Source: Curvularia sp. ZM96 (taxonomy: Eukaryota > Ascomycota > Dothideomycetes > Pleosporales > Pleosporaceae). Taken from it: a stretch of 64,000 nucleotides of DNA. Made by a program: the position numbers and the translations under genes. The DNA lies in the NCBI GenBank assembly GCA_022457065.1, contig JAJGBQ010000007.1, forward strand, positions 1,178,001 through 1,242,000, written 5' to 3'. Positions 10,505-22,012 of the stretch are shown piece by piece. Under the pieces are notes generated by a model that saw only the letters and a program-made list of their open reading frames with translations, was not told where the DNA came from and made no database searches. Positions within the stretch are counted from its first letter, which is position 1; each line of letters begins with the position of its first letter.

Positions 10505-13387
10505 ATGTCGGGCAACTCGCTCCCTCGCCCTTCGCGACCTTCAATTGCGCCGCCGACAGGCCCCTTGCCTTCGCTGCCCGTCGCAAAATCAAGAAGTTCC
10601 AACGTCGGACCCACCTCCGCCCGTGCCTCGCTGCTTCCAGGCGCAAACAACCGCGCAGTATCTTCATCAGCACTGCCCTACCGGTCTCCGTCGGCTCCCA
10701 AGCTCCCCGCATCCCCTGCGTTAACAGGACTATCGCCTGACGAGAGTGCTCCCCCCTCAGGGTTGCCAGCCGGGAAATCGTTGCGCAAGACGGTCAGCAT
10801 AGGCTCTTTCCCACAACCACCCAGGCACAGCGTGAGATCGAATCCCTCGAGCCCGCTCTCTACAAGTTCGACACCGGGAGGAGATATTGCCGGTCCAAGG
10901 ACCATATCGAAAAGCTCACTACCCCCGCGGGAGAGCAGTCTTAAGAAACCTCGGGCCTCAAATATCGGTGGCGGACGAGGTTTGCTACCAAAGTCGCCCC
11001 TCTCCCCTCCCAGTCTACTCAACGGAAGTGCAGACTCAGTAGCGGTAGAGAGTGGACATCTTAGCCTTCCTTCTCCGCCACACAGCCGAAATTCGTCTCC
11101 ACAGGGATCCTATGCGACCAGCGCAACTACAGCAGAGGACGGCGAGGACGGTACGCAAAAAGATGGAAAACCACACAAGGACGGAAAAGGCAATGTCATT
11201 GTCAGCGTACGAGTGCGGCCTGATGTCGGAGCAAAAGACGGCAAACATGACATGGACTGGGAAGTCAACAACAAGCACGCATTGATATCATACAGGGGCA
11301 AGGAAGGCGGTGATTACTATTATGGTACAGTCTTATAACCCCGCGTACAGGCCATATGAGCTAAGCTAATTTGACATGAAGACAACGTCTTTGACCCACA
11401 GGACAACAACGCACGTGTCTACGATGCGGCGGCCAAGCGACTCGTCCGGCGGGTTATGGAGGGTTATCACGGCACCGTATTCGCCTACGGCATGACAGGA
11501 ACTGGAAAAACATTCTCCATGCAAGGAACAGCAACCAACCCCGGTGTAATACCGTTGGCTATTACCGACATCTTCTCTTACATCCGAGAGACGCCGCAGC
11601 GCGAGTTTCTTCTGAGAGTCAGCTACATCGAAATCTACAACGAAAAAATTATCGACTTGCTGGCAGGACCCCCTGTTGGCATGAATGGCCAGAGCGGCCC
11701 TGTCGAGGAAATCAAGCTGCGTGAGGACAGCAAGCGCGGTGTTTATGCGACGCCGCTGAAAGAAGAGATTGTGCAGAGTCCAACACAACTGCTGAGAGTC
11801 ATTGCTCGTGGAGATAATTCACGAAAAGTGGCAGGGACCCAGTTCAACGCCCGCAGTTCTCGAAGTCACGCGGTGGTGCAAATTGTTGTCGAAAGTCGAG
11901 AGCGCGCACCCGGCCCTTCTGCTTCAGGTGGCGATAAACGGTCTGGCATCATCCCTGGTGGCGTCCGTGTTTCGACACTCAGTCTGATCGACTTGGCTGG
12001 ATCCGAAAAGGCGGCTGACAGCAAAGAAAGGAGGACCGAAGGTTCACACATCAACAAGAGTCTGCTCACGTTGGGTACTGTCATCGGACGCCTGGCCTCA
12101 GATAAAGAGAAGTCTGAGAAGGACAAGGGCAAAGGAGACAAGCATCTGCCTTACCGAGACAGTAAACTCACCCGACTTCTCCAACCGGCTCTTTCTGGAA
12201 ACTCGCTGGTCAGCATTCTGTGCACAATTCAGATTGGTGCTAGCGGGAGCCCCGCGGCGACGAACAGCCACACAGGTGAAACATTGAACACCCTCAAGTT
12301 CGCATCAAGAGCCAAGAACAACATTGTCAGCCACGCCAAAAAGGCTGATGAGTCCGTTGGTGCTGGTGGAGATGCAGGGAGCCGAGCTCTGCTGGACCGC
12401 TACCGCTTGGAGATTGAGGAGTTGAAGAAGCAGCTGGCCGAGGGCAAGTCCAAAGAGGTCAAGGAGAAAGAAGAAGTAGTTGACGACGTGAAGAGGGACA
12501 AAGAAGAAGAAAAGGCCCGCGAGCTCGAAAACAAGCAACGACACGAAGAGCAAATGCTCGAGATGCAGTTAGCCAGGACTGCACTGAAAGAGCGAATCGA
12601 GCATCTGAATAGGCTGATTCTGAGCTCCAAGTCGCTTGGCGTTAACAATGGCCGGTCCTTCTCATCCATGAGCATGAAGCGTACATCAGTCATGAGCAAT
12701 GCTCACACCGATATGCGGCCGATGTCGATACGGTCATCTGCAAGCCATGCCACCCTCGGAGCTGGCCGTAGGAAGAGTACTCCACAACTACACATGGACG
12801 GCTCCGAGGAAGATGATTCGGTTGGTGACAACGGAGACGGCTTCGCATCTCAGAACATGCAGATACATGCACTGCAAGCGGATCTCTCGGACAAGAATCG
12901 TTACATTGCTACCCTTGAGAAGCGTCTGCTCCATGCTCGCAGAGCAAGCCATTCTCGAGTCTCACTATCATTGTCACACAGACTCACTAGTAGTGAAGAA
13001 GGTAGTATGATTGCAGCTCTTGCCGAGAGGGACAATGAGATTGTCAACCTGCGAGCACAACTTGAAGACAAGGAGCGGATGATCGCGGCCCTCACATCGG
13101 CGCGCAAGAAAAACGACAACGCACACGACTTGGGAAGCGAATCGCCGGGTAGCCGTCGCACCTCGGGCTACCAACGCACTGCCAGCGACGGCAGCGCCGC
13201 CAGTGTTATTCCCAAGGGCCCGGCATCGCCTGCTCCCAGTGTGAAACCGCCCTTTCTCCCTACTTCAAACAATCATGGCTCAACCAAGAACATCGAAGAA
13301 ATGACCCGCATGCTTGATGAGATGATCACGGGTCGCGTTGAGAAGACTGCCAGACGGGCCAGCTTGATGCCAGTCACGGAAGGCTAA
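10505..13387 (+). CDS. Kinesin-7 type motor (Kip2/KipA-like)
   Basis: Microtubule plus-end-directed motor, most like the fungal Kip2/KipA branch of the kinesin-7 family, which carries polarity and dynein-related cargo to plus ends. The model is join(10505..11324, 11382..13387), 941 residues. A Ser/Pro-rich basic N-terminal tail (1-225) precedes the motor, which starts near 231 with VIVSVRVRP. The P-loop GMTGTGKT is at about 309-316, NARSSRSHAV (switch I) follows, and LIDLAGSEKA (switch II) is near 474. KFASRAKNN marks the neck. Coiled coil follows (about 640-710 and 800-860). The C-terminus is Ser-rich and disordered. The 57-nt intron has donor GTACAG and splits an Asp codon. An in-frame upstream GTG/ATG stretch exists, but the ATG at 10505 follows a good context (catcATGTCG). 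Confidence 0.92.
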
Positions 13388-15196
13388 TGTACCTTTTCCA
13401 CACATCGCAAAGCAAACACGAGAGCATTTCGTGCCCAGCACTTGGCACGTACCAGCACCGTATCAATCCGATCCAGACGAACCGAAGTACAGTAATGGAG
13501 ATGAGAAACGTCGGCACCAACAGTGGTAGGCAAAGTACTTCAAAAGTTGTTTTTTTCTATTTCTTTCACATCTAGCGATCTCTTACATTCCGAGGGATTC
13601 CATAGCGATAGGCGTTTAATGGGTCACGGAGTACAACACTGGCACAGGAATGGATTCCGACCTGGATATCCTGGATGCACGTATGCGATGGGTACACACG
13701 GGCGTAGACGACGGGGGGTCTTCTGTTCTGTTGCCCGATTCGATGCAGCCCCGGGAGGATTGTACACCACTTTTTTTCTTTTTCTTTTTACTTTCTTCTC
13801 TTATCTTCCTGTGCCAAGGGACTTTCGATCTGATACCCCCTTTTTCTTTTTCTAACTTACATACTACTTGCTCACACATTTTCTTGCTTACGATGCATAC
13901 TTAGCAGTAGCTTCAAACAACTTGATGGTCTGTTCTTGGACAGATCACATGACTATTCATGCCCAATCCCCGATGCGCGCCCAGCGCTTGCATTGCCGTT
14001 AACAAATTAAATCGAGATATTCACGTTGGCGTTGTTTAGAAAACACTGCATGTTGCAACGCCCGACAGGGGTGGCGTTGGTACTGTATGTAGATATTGTT
14101 ACTAAATTGATCATAGCCTACCCAGAGTTACATTTTCCGGTACGGATAGTCTGTCCGTCTTACTGCATACATACCAAGTAGGTTCTCGGTTCTGCATAAT
14201 GTTTCTGAAATAGCAGAGGACCCTTTAATAGCCATGGCAAACGTCCACCTGACTGGCTGTCTGTCTATTTCAAACCGGCGTTCCAAATGAAGTAGCCCCA
14301 TGATTGCCACGCCACCAACGGCGTCAAAGACCGTGGTAGACGTTGTGCTATACGCTTTCTTAGGTATGCCTAGCGCCGGCGAGGGAGGGCTTCTCTGAGC
14401 ACCAGCGTCGACGACGTTGCGCTTAGTGACCAAGCTGAAACCCACTATGCCCCTCGCCCCGCACATGCAGCGAAATGAGGGCCCCTAACGCCTTCCGCAT
14501 TCTTGTAGCACCGCCGCTCAAATAAGCAAGTCTGATCTCCCGCCCAATCTTACCTTTGATCCTATTGTGTTCTTTGAATCCTTCGCTTCCCCCCCTCGGA
14601 TCGCCCGCTGGTCTTTTTCTGCTTCCGTTTGTCTGGCCTGGGTTCCTGGCTCTTGTCGTGGGCAATCCTTCGTTTGCCAGATCTTACTCGCACTTCGTTT
14701 TGGGTGTGAAACCACTTCTGCGCCAGAAACAAAAGCATCTTTTGCCGGACTCTTGTTCGCCCGCTTTGATTCGCTTCTCTGTATGGCTTCTTGAAGCATC
14801 GACCTTCTTTCTTCTTCCTCTTCTTCCTTTGCTTCTTCTTTCGACTTCTCTTTCTCTATCCTACTTTCGAGCCATAGGGACTGTGTCCTGATCTTTTACC
14901 TTTTTTCTTTCTTTGTAAAGGCCGTGCCTTCGTCCGCTCCTTCATTACTATACACGGCTTGAGATTACTTGTTCGCAACGGTCGTTCTGCACGGTCAACG
15001 GTGACGTCCACCTTACTTGCATATACCCACATACATCATCTCGCTGCAACAACCCCTCGTCATTGGAGTGGTACCACCACGCGCACAGCCAGCAAAGTCA
15101 TCCGATTTGGCCGGAAATCCCACATCTCACCCCTAGTCACAAATCGAATTACCGGTGGGGCTTGAAGCGGAGCAACTTTCTCTCGGCTTTTTCATT
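13388..15196. other. Intergenic with pyrimidine-rich tracts
   Basis: Contains the 3' UTR of the kinesin gene, a T/C-rich tract near 13770-13850, and the upstream region of the glycosyltransferase. A strong CT-rich tract at about 14803-14863 is typical of fungal core promoters and 5' leaders. Short ORFs here show no recognisable protein. Confidence 0.55.
14803..14863 (+). promoter_or_regulatory. CT-rich promoter/leader tract
   Basis: About 60 bp of almost uninterrupted C and T (TTCTTC/CTTCTTT words) on the plus strand, 335 bp before the start codon of the glycosyltransferase at 15197. Pyrimidine tracts of this type commonly precede transcription starts in filamentous fungi. The assignment is by composition only. 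Confidence 0.4.
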
Positions 15197-17114
15197 ATGC
15201 TGAACCAGGCCACTCAGAAGTTCACCAAGATGCATGCAAGGCGGAACCCCAATCTGTCTTTGCAATCGACAGCGCATTATTCGCAACTGGAACCCCCACC
15301 TCACTCGGCTACTTCCAGCGCTTTTCTGTCTCCTACGGTCCCGTCCCGGCGCGGACTGCTCGCGAGATCGCCCCCGGCCAGTCCGAGCCTCCCGAGTCTG
15401 CTACCGAAACATGGCAAGCTCCCGCGTCAGAATCATGGCAGTTTGGTCAAGAAGATACTATTGGGATCCTGCGGTGTAGCTCTGGTGCTATGGGTTCTGT
15501 TGAGGCTGATCTACACAAGTCCGCATCACACACCTGGCTATGACGACGAGACTGACGACGAATGGGAGATGGTCGGGGGTAGTCGGCTGCCACACGAGCC
15601 CTCCGCTGTTGCGCTCGTAGATGCCAAGGGCAAAATGAAGTGGACAGTGTCGATACCGTCAAGCTACGATTTCCCACTGAAACCAGCGCAGTACCAGCAG
15701 ATATGCCATCAGTCTATGGAGTTGTCCAAGGAATTCGAGCAAGGAGGGCGGAAGTCTGCGACTTTTGCCAAGAGAATGTTGGAGTATTACCAGAAGGACC
15801 AGTATTACATCGACGTTCAAGAGGCAGAAGAACAAGCGCTGCTGCCGCCTACCAAAGCCAAAGGAAGACCCAAGAGTTTCGTCGAGGACCAATCCACGAA
15901 AAAGGGGGTTTCGCAAGAGGGGCTCAAGGTCTGTGACAGGAGCTTGACCTTTGTCATGGAAACGAAGGATGCTGGGTTTGGCAACACATTGATGTACTTG
16001 TGGATGTCGTACGGTCTGGCGAAATCTGAGAACCGTTCTTTCTTCATCGACGACTCTCGTTGGTATGTCTGATCTCCATGGAAGTATTGAGGTATTTCAG
16101 TTGTTAACAGTGAACAGGCCCTATGGCAAATACTCGTCCTACTTCCAACCTCCGCCTGCCACTAACTGCCTTCCACCCCCAACGTCACACATGGTCCCTT
16201 GTCCTCACACAGCGCGCCACATTGTCGTCAGCAGCGCCACCACAAGGGCCACTTATGGCCACGCCTTTACTGAAGAGTGGGAAGACCCGCGAAAAGTGGG
16301 TGTGCTACGACAATCCAAAATCTTTGGCCTTGCCAGGACGGGTTACGAAGCCTTATTCAAGCTCCGCGAGGACGATGAGAAGTACGTTCTTCAAAAGTCT
16401 CTGGACATGTATGGTGCCGTCAAGCTCGAGGGCGGCCTTAGCATCGGCATGCACGTACGTCACGGCGACAAACATCCCATGGAATACCAATACCAGAAAG
16501 ACTACATCCCACTAGCCCGGTACATCGAGACAGCCCGCGACCTCTACATCGAAATCATCGAAGGCGAATCCAAAAAGAAAAACCGCAAACGCCTCTCCGC
16601 TCCCTTTTCCTCCTCCAAAAACGCCCTCACAACCCGCCACACCAGCTCCAAAATGGTCCTTGCCTCGGACGACCCTCTCGTCTACGACTCCCCAGAGCTA
16701 GGCCCCAACAGTATCCGCGCTCAAGACCGCATCGTGCTCGCCACAAAGACGCAACTCGAAGCCGCTCAAAAGGAGCCAAAGAAGAACGCCTGGATCGACG
16801 AAATCACCGGCTGGGAAGGCGGATTCTACCGCGACGTCTTCTTCTCGCTCGGCCAGACAACGGGCAACGCACAGGACTCGAAGAAAATCGACCAAGAAAA
16901 GGTGCCTGAGAGCGCCATGAAGCTGCGTGAACTGGTGGGTCGCGCGTACCTGCTTGATCTGGCGGTGCTGGGAAAAGCGGATACCGTCGTTTGTACGGTT
17001 AGCAGTACGACGTGCAGGCTGCTGGCTGTGATGATGGGGTGGGAAGATGCGATTTTAGGGAATAAGTGGAGGAATATCGATGGGTCGTTTGATTGGAGGG
17101 GGATCATTTGGTGA
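15197..17114 (+). CDS. Type II membrane glycosyltransferase, FUT8-like (GT23-type)
   Basis: Probable Golgi glycosyltransferase. The model is join(15197..16062, 16118..17114), 620 residues; the 55-nt intron (donor GTATGT) splits a Trp codon. A cytoplasmic N-tail of about 95 residues is followed by one membrane segment (GSCGVALVLWVLLRLIYTS), the type II signal-anchor layout. The lumenal part has two recognisable blocks. One is DAGFGNTLMYLWMSYGLA, in the position of the acceptor/donor-binding loop of FUT8-like enzymes. The other is GMHVRHGDK, equivalent to the FUT8 HVRRTDK nucleotide-sugar motif. A terminal VCTVSSTTCRLLAVMMGWEDA block is conserved in GDP-fucose O-/N-fucosyltransferase folds. The exact donor and acceptor are unknown, and fucose is an inference from the fold. 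Confidence 0.82.
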
Positions 17115-17875
17115 GATGGTGTGTTCAATTTCGGTTTTAGTTTCATGTGGATATATTTTTGTTGTTGGAATGGAAGATGAGATATACATATAAGATGTTT
17201 CTTGCTTCAGCGTTCTCGTTTTTTTTGTTTATTGCGTGGTGTTGGATCTCTGTTGGCATTGCTGTATCTGCGTCGTCTTTCGTTTGACTGAACAGCATGA
17301 GAGGGGGCTTTTTTTTTCACGCGAGAATACTGAGCGTTGCTTTCTCTAAACGGCCTTTCTTTCCTTTTCTCTCTCTCAAAAGCGGTAGATTCGCTCTTTT
17401 GTATATAGGGAGAGACGATATATACAAGCAAAGTCTAGCTACTTTCTCCCACCACACATATTCCGCATTGCCCAGACCCTCAAGACAATCTCCTACTTCC
17501 GCCTCCAGCTGACCAGACCCCCAGACCAAGCTTTGCATTTCCCCATGTCTTGACTTCCTTTTCTCCGCTCCCATCCTATACACATATACCTCGCTACCGC
17601 CTTCGTCGTCACCGCCTTTATCGTGCCTCGGCTATATGCGCGCGCCCTTCAGCTATCCGCCGCTAGTCGCTTCAGCCTACCTAGGTAATTGACCACAGCC
17701 CTACATCTCCTCCTCACATCCGTCCACCCTTTCACACCTCCTGTTAGTCTGCTCCACATACACTTCTTCTACACTTTCTGTGATTCCGTGGACAGGATCT
17801 GCAAAGCTCTCTGTGTTTTGTTTAACCGTGAGAGATAGGGAGATTGAACAAGAAGAAGAGGAAAAGAAAGTAGAG
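17115..17875. other. Intergenic, promoter of the GST kappa gene
   Basis: About 760 bp between two same-strand genes. It has poly-T runs at 17219-17225 and 17310-17317, CT-rich stretches, and a TATATA word near 17420. No coding sequence was recognised. Confidence 0.55.
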
Positions 17876-18927
17876 ATGGCGCAGCAGCAACGAGGCAAGA
17901 TTACTTTGTACGTGGATATCGTGAGCCCGTTTGCGTACATTGCTTTTTACATTCTCAAGGTATGGGGTTGAGTTTCTTTTCTCTGGTAGATGTTGGATAT
18001 GTGTGTGTGAGAGAGAGAGAAGGAAAGGAACGGTTGCTAGATGGGAAGATCGAGATAAAGTGAAAGATTTGACTAACTGTTGTGGTTCCACAAAAACAGA
18101 ATTCTCCTGTCTTCAGGCAGGTTGAGATTAACTATGTGCCGATCTTACTCGGTGGACTGATCAAGGCGTGTGGAAATACGCCGCCGCTGCAGATTAAGAG
18201 TACGTATTTGTTTTTGTTTCGTTTCGCCTCGTATCTTTCGTACCCAACTGTCCCAAAAACTACATTAAAAATCTCATGTCCTGTATATGGAAAATCAGAA
18301 GCGGACATAAAGGTCTCTACATTTCTCTCCTCCCCTTCTAACCCCCACAACCCACCAGACAAAGACAAATGGATCGAATCCGAGCGCAACCGCTGGGCCA
18401 CCCAGTTCAACATCCCCATCGCCTCTTCGCCTCCCCCGGGCTTCCCTCTCAACACGCTACCCCTCCAGCGCGCACTAACCGCCATCTCCCTCTCTCACCC
18501 ACATAAGCTCGAATCTGCCATTTCACTTTTCTGGGACAATTTCTGGGTCAAGTACAACGAGCCCATGCAGCCGGATAACCTGCGCCGACTGTTGCAGTCG
18601 CTGCTGGGAAGTGAGGAGGAGGCGAAAGAGGTGTTGGAGAGGATGAAGACGGAGGAGGTGAAGGGGCGGTTGAGTAAGAATACGCAAGAGGCGTTTGATA
18701 ATGGGGCGTTTGGGTTGCCGTGGTTTTCGGGTAAGTGGTCGTGTTTGTTTCTCTATGTTTTTTTTTGTTGTAAGGAGATGTGTGGGACTTGGGCTGACGG
18801 AGTTGTTGTAGCGACGAATGCAAAGGGGGAGACGGAGGGGTATTGGGGGGTTGATCATATGGGTCAGCTTTGTGACCATCTAGGGTTGGAGAGACCGAGT
18901 GGTAAGGGGTGGCGGTCTTTGCTGTAG
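17876..18927 (+). CDS. Glutathione S-transferase kappa (DsbA-like)
   Basis: Kappa-class GST / 2-hydroxychromene-2-carboxylate isomerase family, a thioredoxin-fold enzyme usually in mitochondria or peroxisomes. The model is join(17876..17959, 18100..18199, 18359..18730, 18812..18927), 223 residues, the family's usual length. The N-terminus KITLYVDIVSPFAYIAF carries the SP-[FY]-[AS] active-site region in which Ser replaces the DsbA CxxC. The block VPILLGGLIKACGNTPP, a C-terminal GAFGLPWF and GVDHM are also typical. The introns have donors GTATGG, GTACGT and GTAAGT, and all junctions restore conserved sequence. No PTS1 is evident at the terminus (RSLL). Confidence 0.93.
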
Positions 18928-19749
18928 AGGGTTGGGTTGGGTTTAGCAGGGAAACTTTGCACGCCGAGTTCAGATTGTTTCGAGAGGCTTTTTTCACGAT
19001 GGGTTTGAGGCTTTCATCGAAAGTTTGCGAATGTCGGATTTGTTAGGTTCCACCCCACTCCATAGTATGCTGAAGTTGGGCGATTCCCTAAAATAAATTT
19101 GGTTCATGCTTTCAGTAACTCTGACCCTTCGAATATTACACACATGGCAAAAAAAAAACAGGTCCAGATGAAGTTATGTGGAGCTTTAAGAAGGATAAAG
19201 CTTCGCTGGTTGTTATCACTACATTAGTGTACCAGTATGCGGGTTCTGTACAAGGACAAAGGGGTGATATAATGACAAATCCCCATTGTCGAGCTAGATA
19301 TATCACCATGGGGCAATGAACTATTTCCAAGGGGCGAAGTAAGCCGAATTTACATCAGATTATGGTGAGACGGGATTCGACCAGATTTTCATAACCAGAA
19401 TGTCAAACGATGAAGCAATCACAAAAGAGTCGATGGATTATAGTTACGAATTCAGAACGCTAGTAGCAATAATCGAGATCCTGGCAAAAATCGAATTCTT
19501 ATATATATTCGGATCATTCAGTAACCTCGGATTACGGGTCCAAGTGTAGCGCGATTTAGGCCCCTAGGTGGCTAAGAGGGCGCATTCTTGCAGTCATCTG
19601 TATATTGTGATTTCTTAGAGAATGTATGCTAGCATAACCTATCGAGAAGCGTACAATGTGCACGTCGAGTCACGCCCGTGGTTACAGCAAGCACCACATC
19701 CAGAATCCGTCAGAGAGTTATTGTCGCTGCCGTATCTACAGCAAATCCA
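18928..19749. other. Left border of the AT-rich accessory island
   Basis: About 820 bp from the GST 3' end into AT-rich DNA. After 19000 the base composition drops and no conserved reading frame is visible. A run of nine A residues lies at 19149-19157. No tRNA was recognised. This is the boundary between housekeeping and accessory DNA. Confidence 0.5.
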
Positions 19750-20625
19750 TCACAAATACGGCTTTCTTCCAGTTTTTGATTGGCTTGTTGGGGCTTCCTC
19801 ATCTACCGCGGAAGTGGTATCTATACTAATGGGAAGGTCCGATAGATATTCATCATGCCTGTATAACCGAACTTGTGGCTCAAGATCATTGTTATCCCGC
19901 CGGCTATCGTTATCATCAAACGTCAGCTTGAGGTCACGGCCCAATTCCATCTTGATAGCACCTCTAGTTCCTACGCTACCAGCGCTGTTGCTGCCATTTT
20001 CATTATTCGGTATCTCCTCGCCTTCATCGTAATAAGGCAGAAGAGATTTGAGAGCGAGAAACCTCATATGGCCTACAACATGGTCTTCCAGTTTCCCCTT
20101 GACATCATCAGGCTTACTGCCGCAGAGCGGGCAGCATTCAAATATCGGCCCTATAGTCCGAGAGTTTCTTTTGGTGAGCACTCGAAGTTGATTATCAGTG
20201 AAAGCGCCCTTGTGGGCTTCTCTAATGTGCCGCTCGTACTGGACTCCACTCTTGAAGACAAAGGTGCTGTGCGACTTCGATTTGCAGCGCCAACGCAAAG
20301 TATGCTGACGCATATGCTTGAGTCAGTCTTCGCTGTGGTTGTATAATTCTTCAGGTTGTTGTACTCTTCGAATAGGCATACGTATAACTCAAGATCATTC
20401 TTGACGTGAGCTCTGTTGAATGGTTTAGCCCAGGTAGGAATGAGTGGTATGTCTACACAGCTTTTAGCCGGCAATATTAGTGACTTACTGCCATTGCTTC
20501 GGGTCAAGCACCTCCTCGCTTGAAAGCGCTTGCAGACAAAACGGACGGAATACCTCGAGCATCTCGGTCTTATGGTGTTGTTGATCTTCTTCCAATATTT
20601 CCTAGACCTCGACCTCTACATCCAT
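19750..20625 (-). pseudogene. Decayed C2H2 zinc-finger protein (AcuF-type finger region)
   Basis: Remnant of a fungal C2H2-type zinc-finger protein whose family often occurs with HET/NLR-like accessory genes. On the minus strand one reads VFRPFCLQALSSEEV, then, after a plausible 76-nt intron (20413-20488, donor GTAAGT), HVKNDLELYVCLFEE. PEELYNHSED, LKHMRQHTLRWRCKS and a long open stretch (20313 to 19750) with ECCPLCGSKP and HVVGHMRFLALKSLLPYYDEGEE follow. It is broken by a TAG at 20602-20604, a frameshift between about 20330 and 20370, and a TGA at 20323-20325 where the family has Trp. The TGG to TGA and probable CAG to TAG changes are G:C to A:T transitions, as expected from RIP. The 188-codon ORF could still be expressed alone, but I judge it a pseudogene. 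Confidence 0.7.
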
Positions 20626-21303
20626 CGTAACTCCTATTCGTGGAAATGGCAATTCAGGTTTGCACAGAAGATCTTGGACGCGGGCGGCATGCTAGCAAAC
20701 ATCTCTAACTAATGACATCGTTCTCACACCAACACCGCCACCACCACAAAAAGAAAATAGCCACGGATACGGAGTGATTTTGGCAGAATACGTGGGCGCA
20801 ATTGGACCGGAAGAGAGCGGCAGCTGATCCCTTTGGTCTACTGGGGCGGTATGGGTAAGCAATGGCTATGGTTGGTGCCGTGCAGGGGGCTGATCGCTGA
20901 TTGTAATACTTACTGGTAGTCACCACTTGAATATCAATACAAAGAGTGTGCTCAGATACGAATTAGTAAGTATTAGGTATAAATGCTGACTGTGACAGGG
21001 GAATGGAGGTCCGCCCTGGTCTCTGCACGGCACCGACCTGGCCATTACTTACCCATACCACCACAGTAAGTTTTAGCAAACTTTGGCACGGCCTAATATG
21101 ACGCGCAACTACAGCGAGAGAAGCAAATCTTGTTTGCTATGCCCTTATTTTAATGAGATATAAATCAGGACAACTTTCGCTCTTTTTATTTTCCTTCTCT
21201 CTTCTGTACTGCTCTGCCTTAACTCCACTTCCCAAACATTGATAACCTATCAAATCCCCCAAGTTTCGTCAGTATCCGTCAACATCCGCCAAGATCTATC
21301 AAC
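20626..21303. other. Intergenic, upstream of the small secreted protein
   Basis: AT-rich DNA with no supported gene. The last 150 bp look like a promoter: a TATAAA word at 21159-21164 is followed by a CT-rich tract (about 21178-21215) before the ATG at 21304. Confidence 0.5.
21159..21164 (+). promoter_or_regulatory. TATA-box-like element
   Basis: TATAAA, 140 bp before the start codon of the small secreted cysteine-rich protein. A pyrimidine-rich tract follows it, the usual fungal core-promoter arrangement. It supports the view that the small gene is real. Confidence 0.45.
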
Positions 21304-21531
21304 ATGAAGTTTGTTCTCATCGTTGCCACTCTCCTAAGTATCGCCGTAGCTGCACCTGTCGCACAATCACGCGGGCCTGAAGTACCAAAAATCTGCTACG
21401 ATGTACGTTGCATGCTTAATTACATGTCTAGTGTGTTTCTTGTAGGGAAGTCTAAAGGCTAATAACTTATATAGGCACCTGACCTTGACATTTGCCGCAA
21501 CAGAAGACTTTGTTATGACGGACATTGCTAA
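21304..21531 (+). CDS. Small secreted cysteine-rich protein (effector-like candidate)
   Basis: The predicted product has 51 residues; the model is join(21304..21402, 21475..21531). The N-terminus is a clear signal peptide (MKFVLIVATLLSIAVA, cleavage likely after AVA-AP or slightly later). The mature peptide of about 30-35 residues has four Cys in a compact C-terminal half (ICYD, DICRN, RLCYDGHC), enough for two disulphides. The 72-nt intron has donor GTACGT, an internal GCTAATAAC branch-like word and acceptor TATAG. A second possible acceptor at 21444 would give a longer product without the Cys pattern. I do not recognise a family. A small size, secretion signal, paired Cys and an AT-rich repeat-bordered location are the usual marks of fungal effectors or antimicrobial peptides. 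Its function is unknown. Confidence 0.6.
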
Positions 21532-22012
21532 ATCGGCCGCAAACTGACCATCAAGTTTGAACGGCCTTCTCGCCCTCAATCTGTTATAGAGATTTCTCAT
21601 TGATGCGAAGAGGATTCATCTTAGCTACGTCGAGCTAGTAGTCAATAAAAGTCATCTCAAATATACTCGCAGCTTCGTGACTCGTCTCAAATGTGCATTG
21701 ATGTTGGCGTGCGCTAGAATTGACATGACAATCACAATGTAGAGTCTTAAGCCAATCCCAGATCTTATACGGAGTACTTGGTATTGCTAGGAGATATTTT
21801 AAATCGTCAAGCGCTGATTCTATAGAACACCGCGATAGATTAGAAACGGGTATGGCACTAAAAATGTCGAGTAACCAAGATGAAGAGGGGAATTCAGTAA
21901 ATAGATATTATGTTCAATTAAAAAAGCATGTGTCGTAGGCTATCTACTACTAAAGGGTTAAAATTGCTGCAGAATATCAATACACTACACTTGACAAAGG
22001 GAAAACGAGCTT
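21532..22012. other. AT-rich intergenic DNA
   Basis: No conserved frame seen. The end of the stretch (about 21960-22012) may be decayed upstream coding sequence of the next ORF, since the protein encoded there seems to start in the middle of a domain. Confidence 0.4.
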
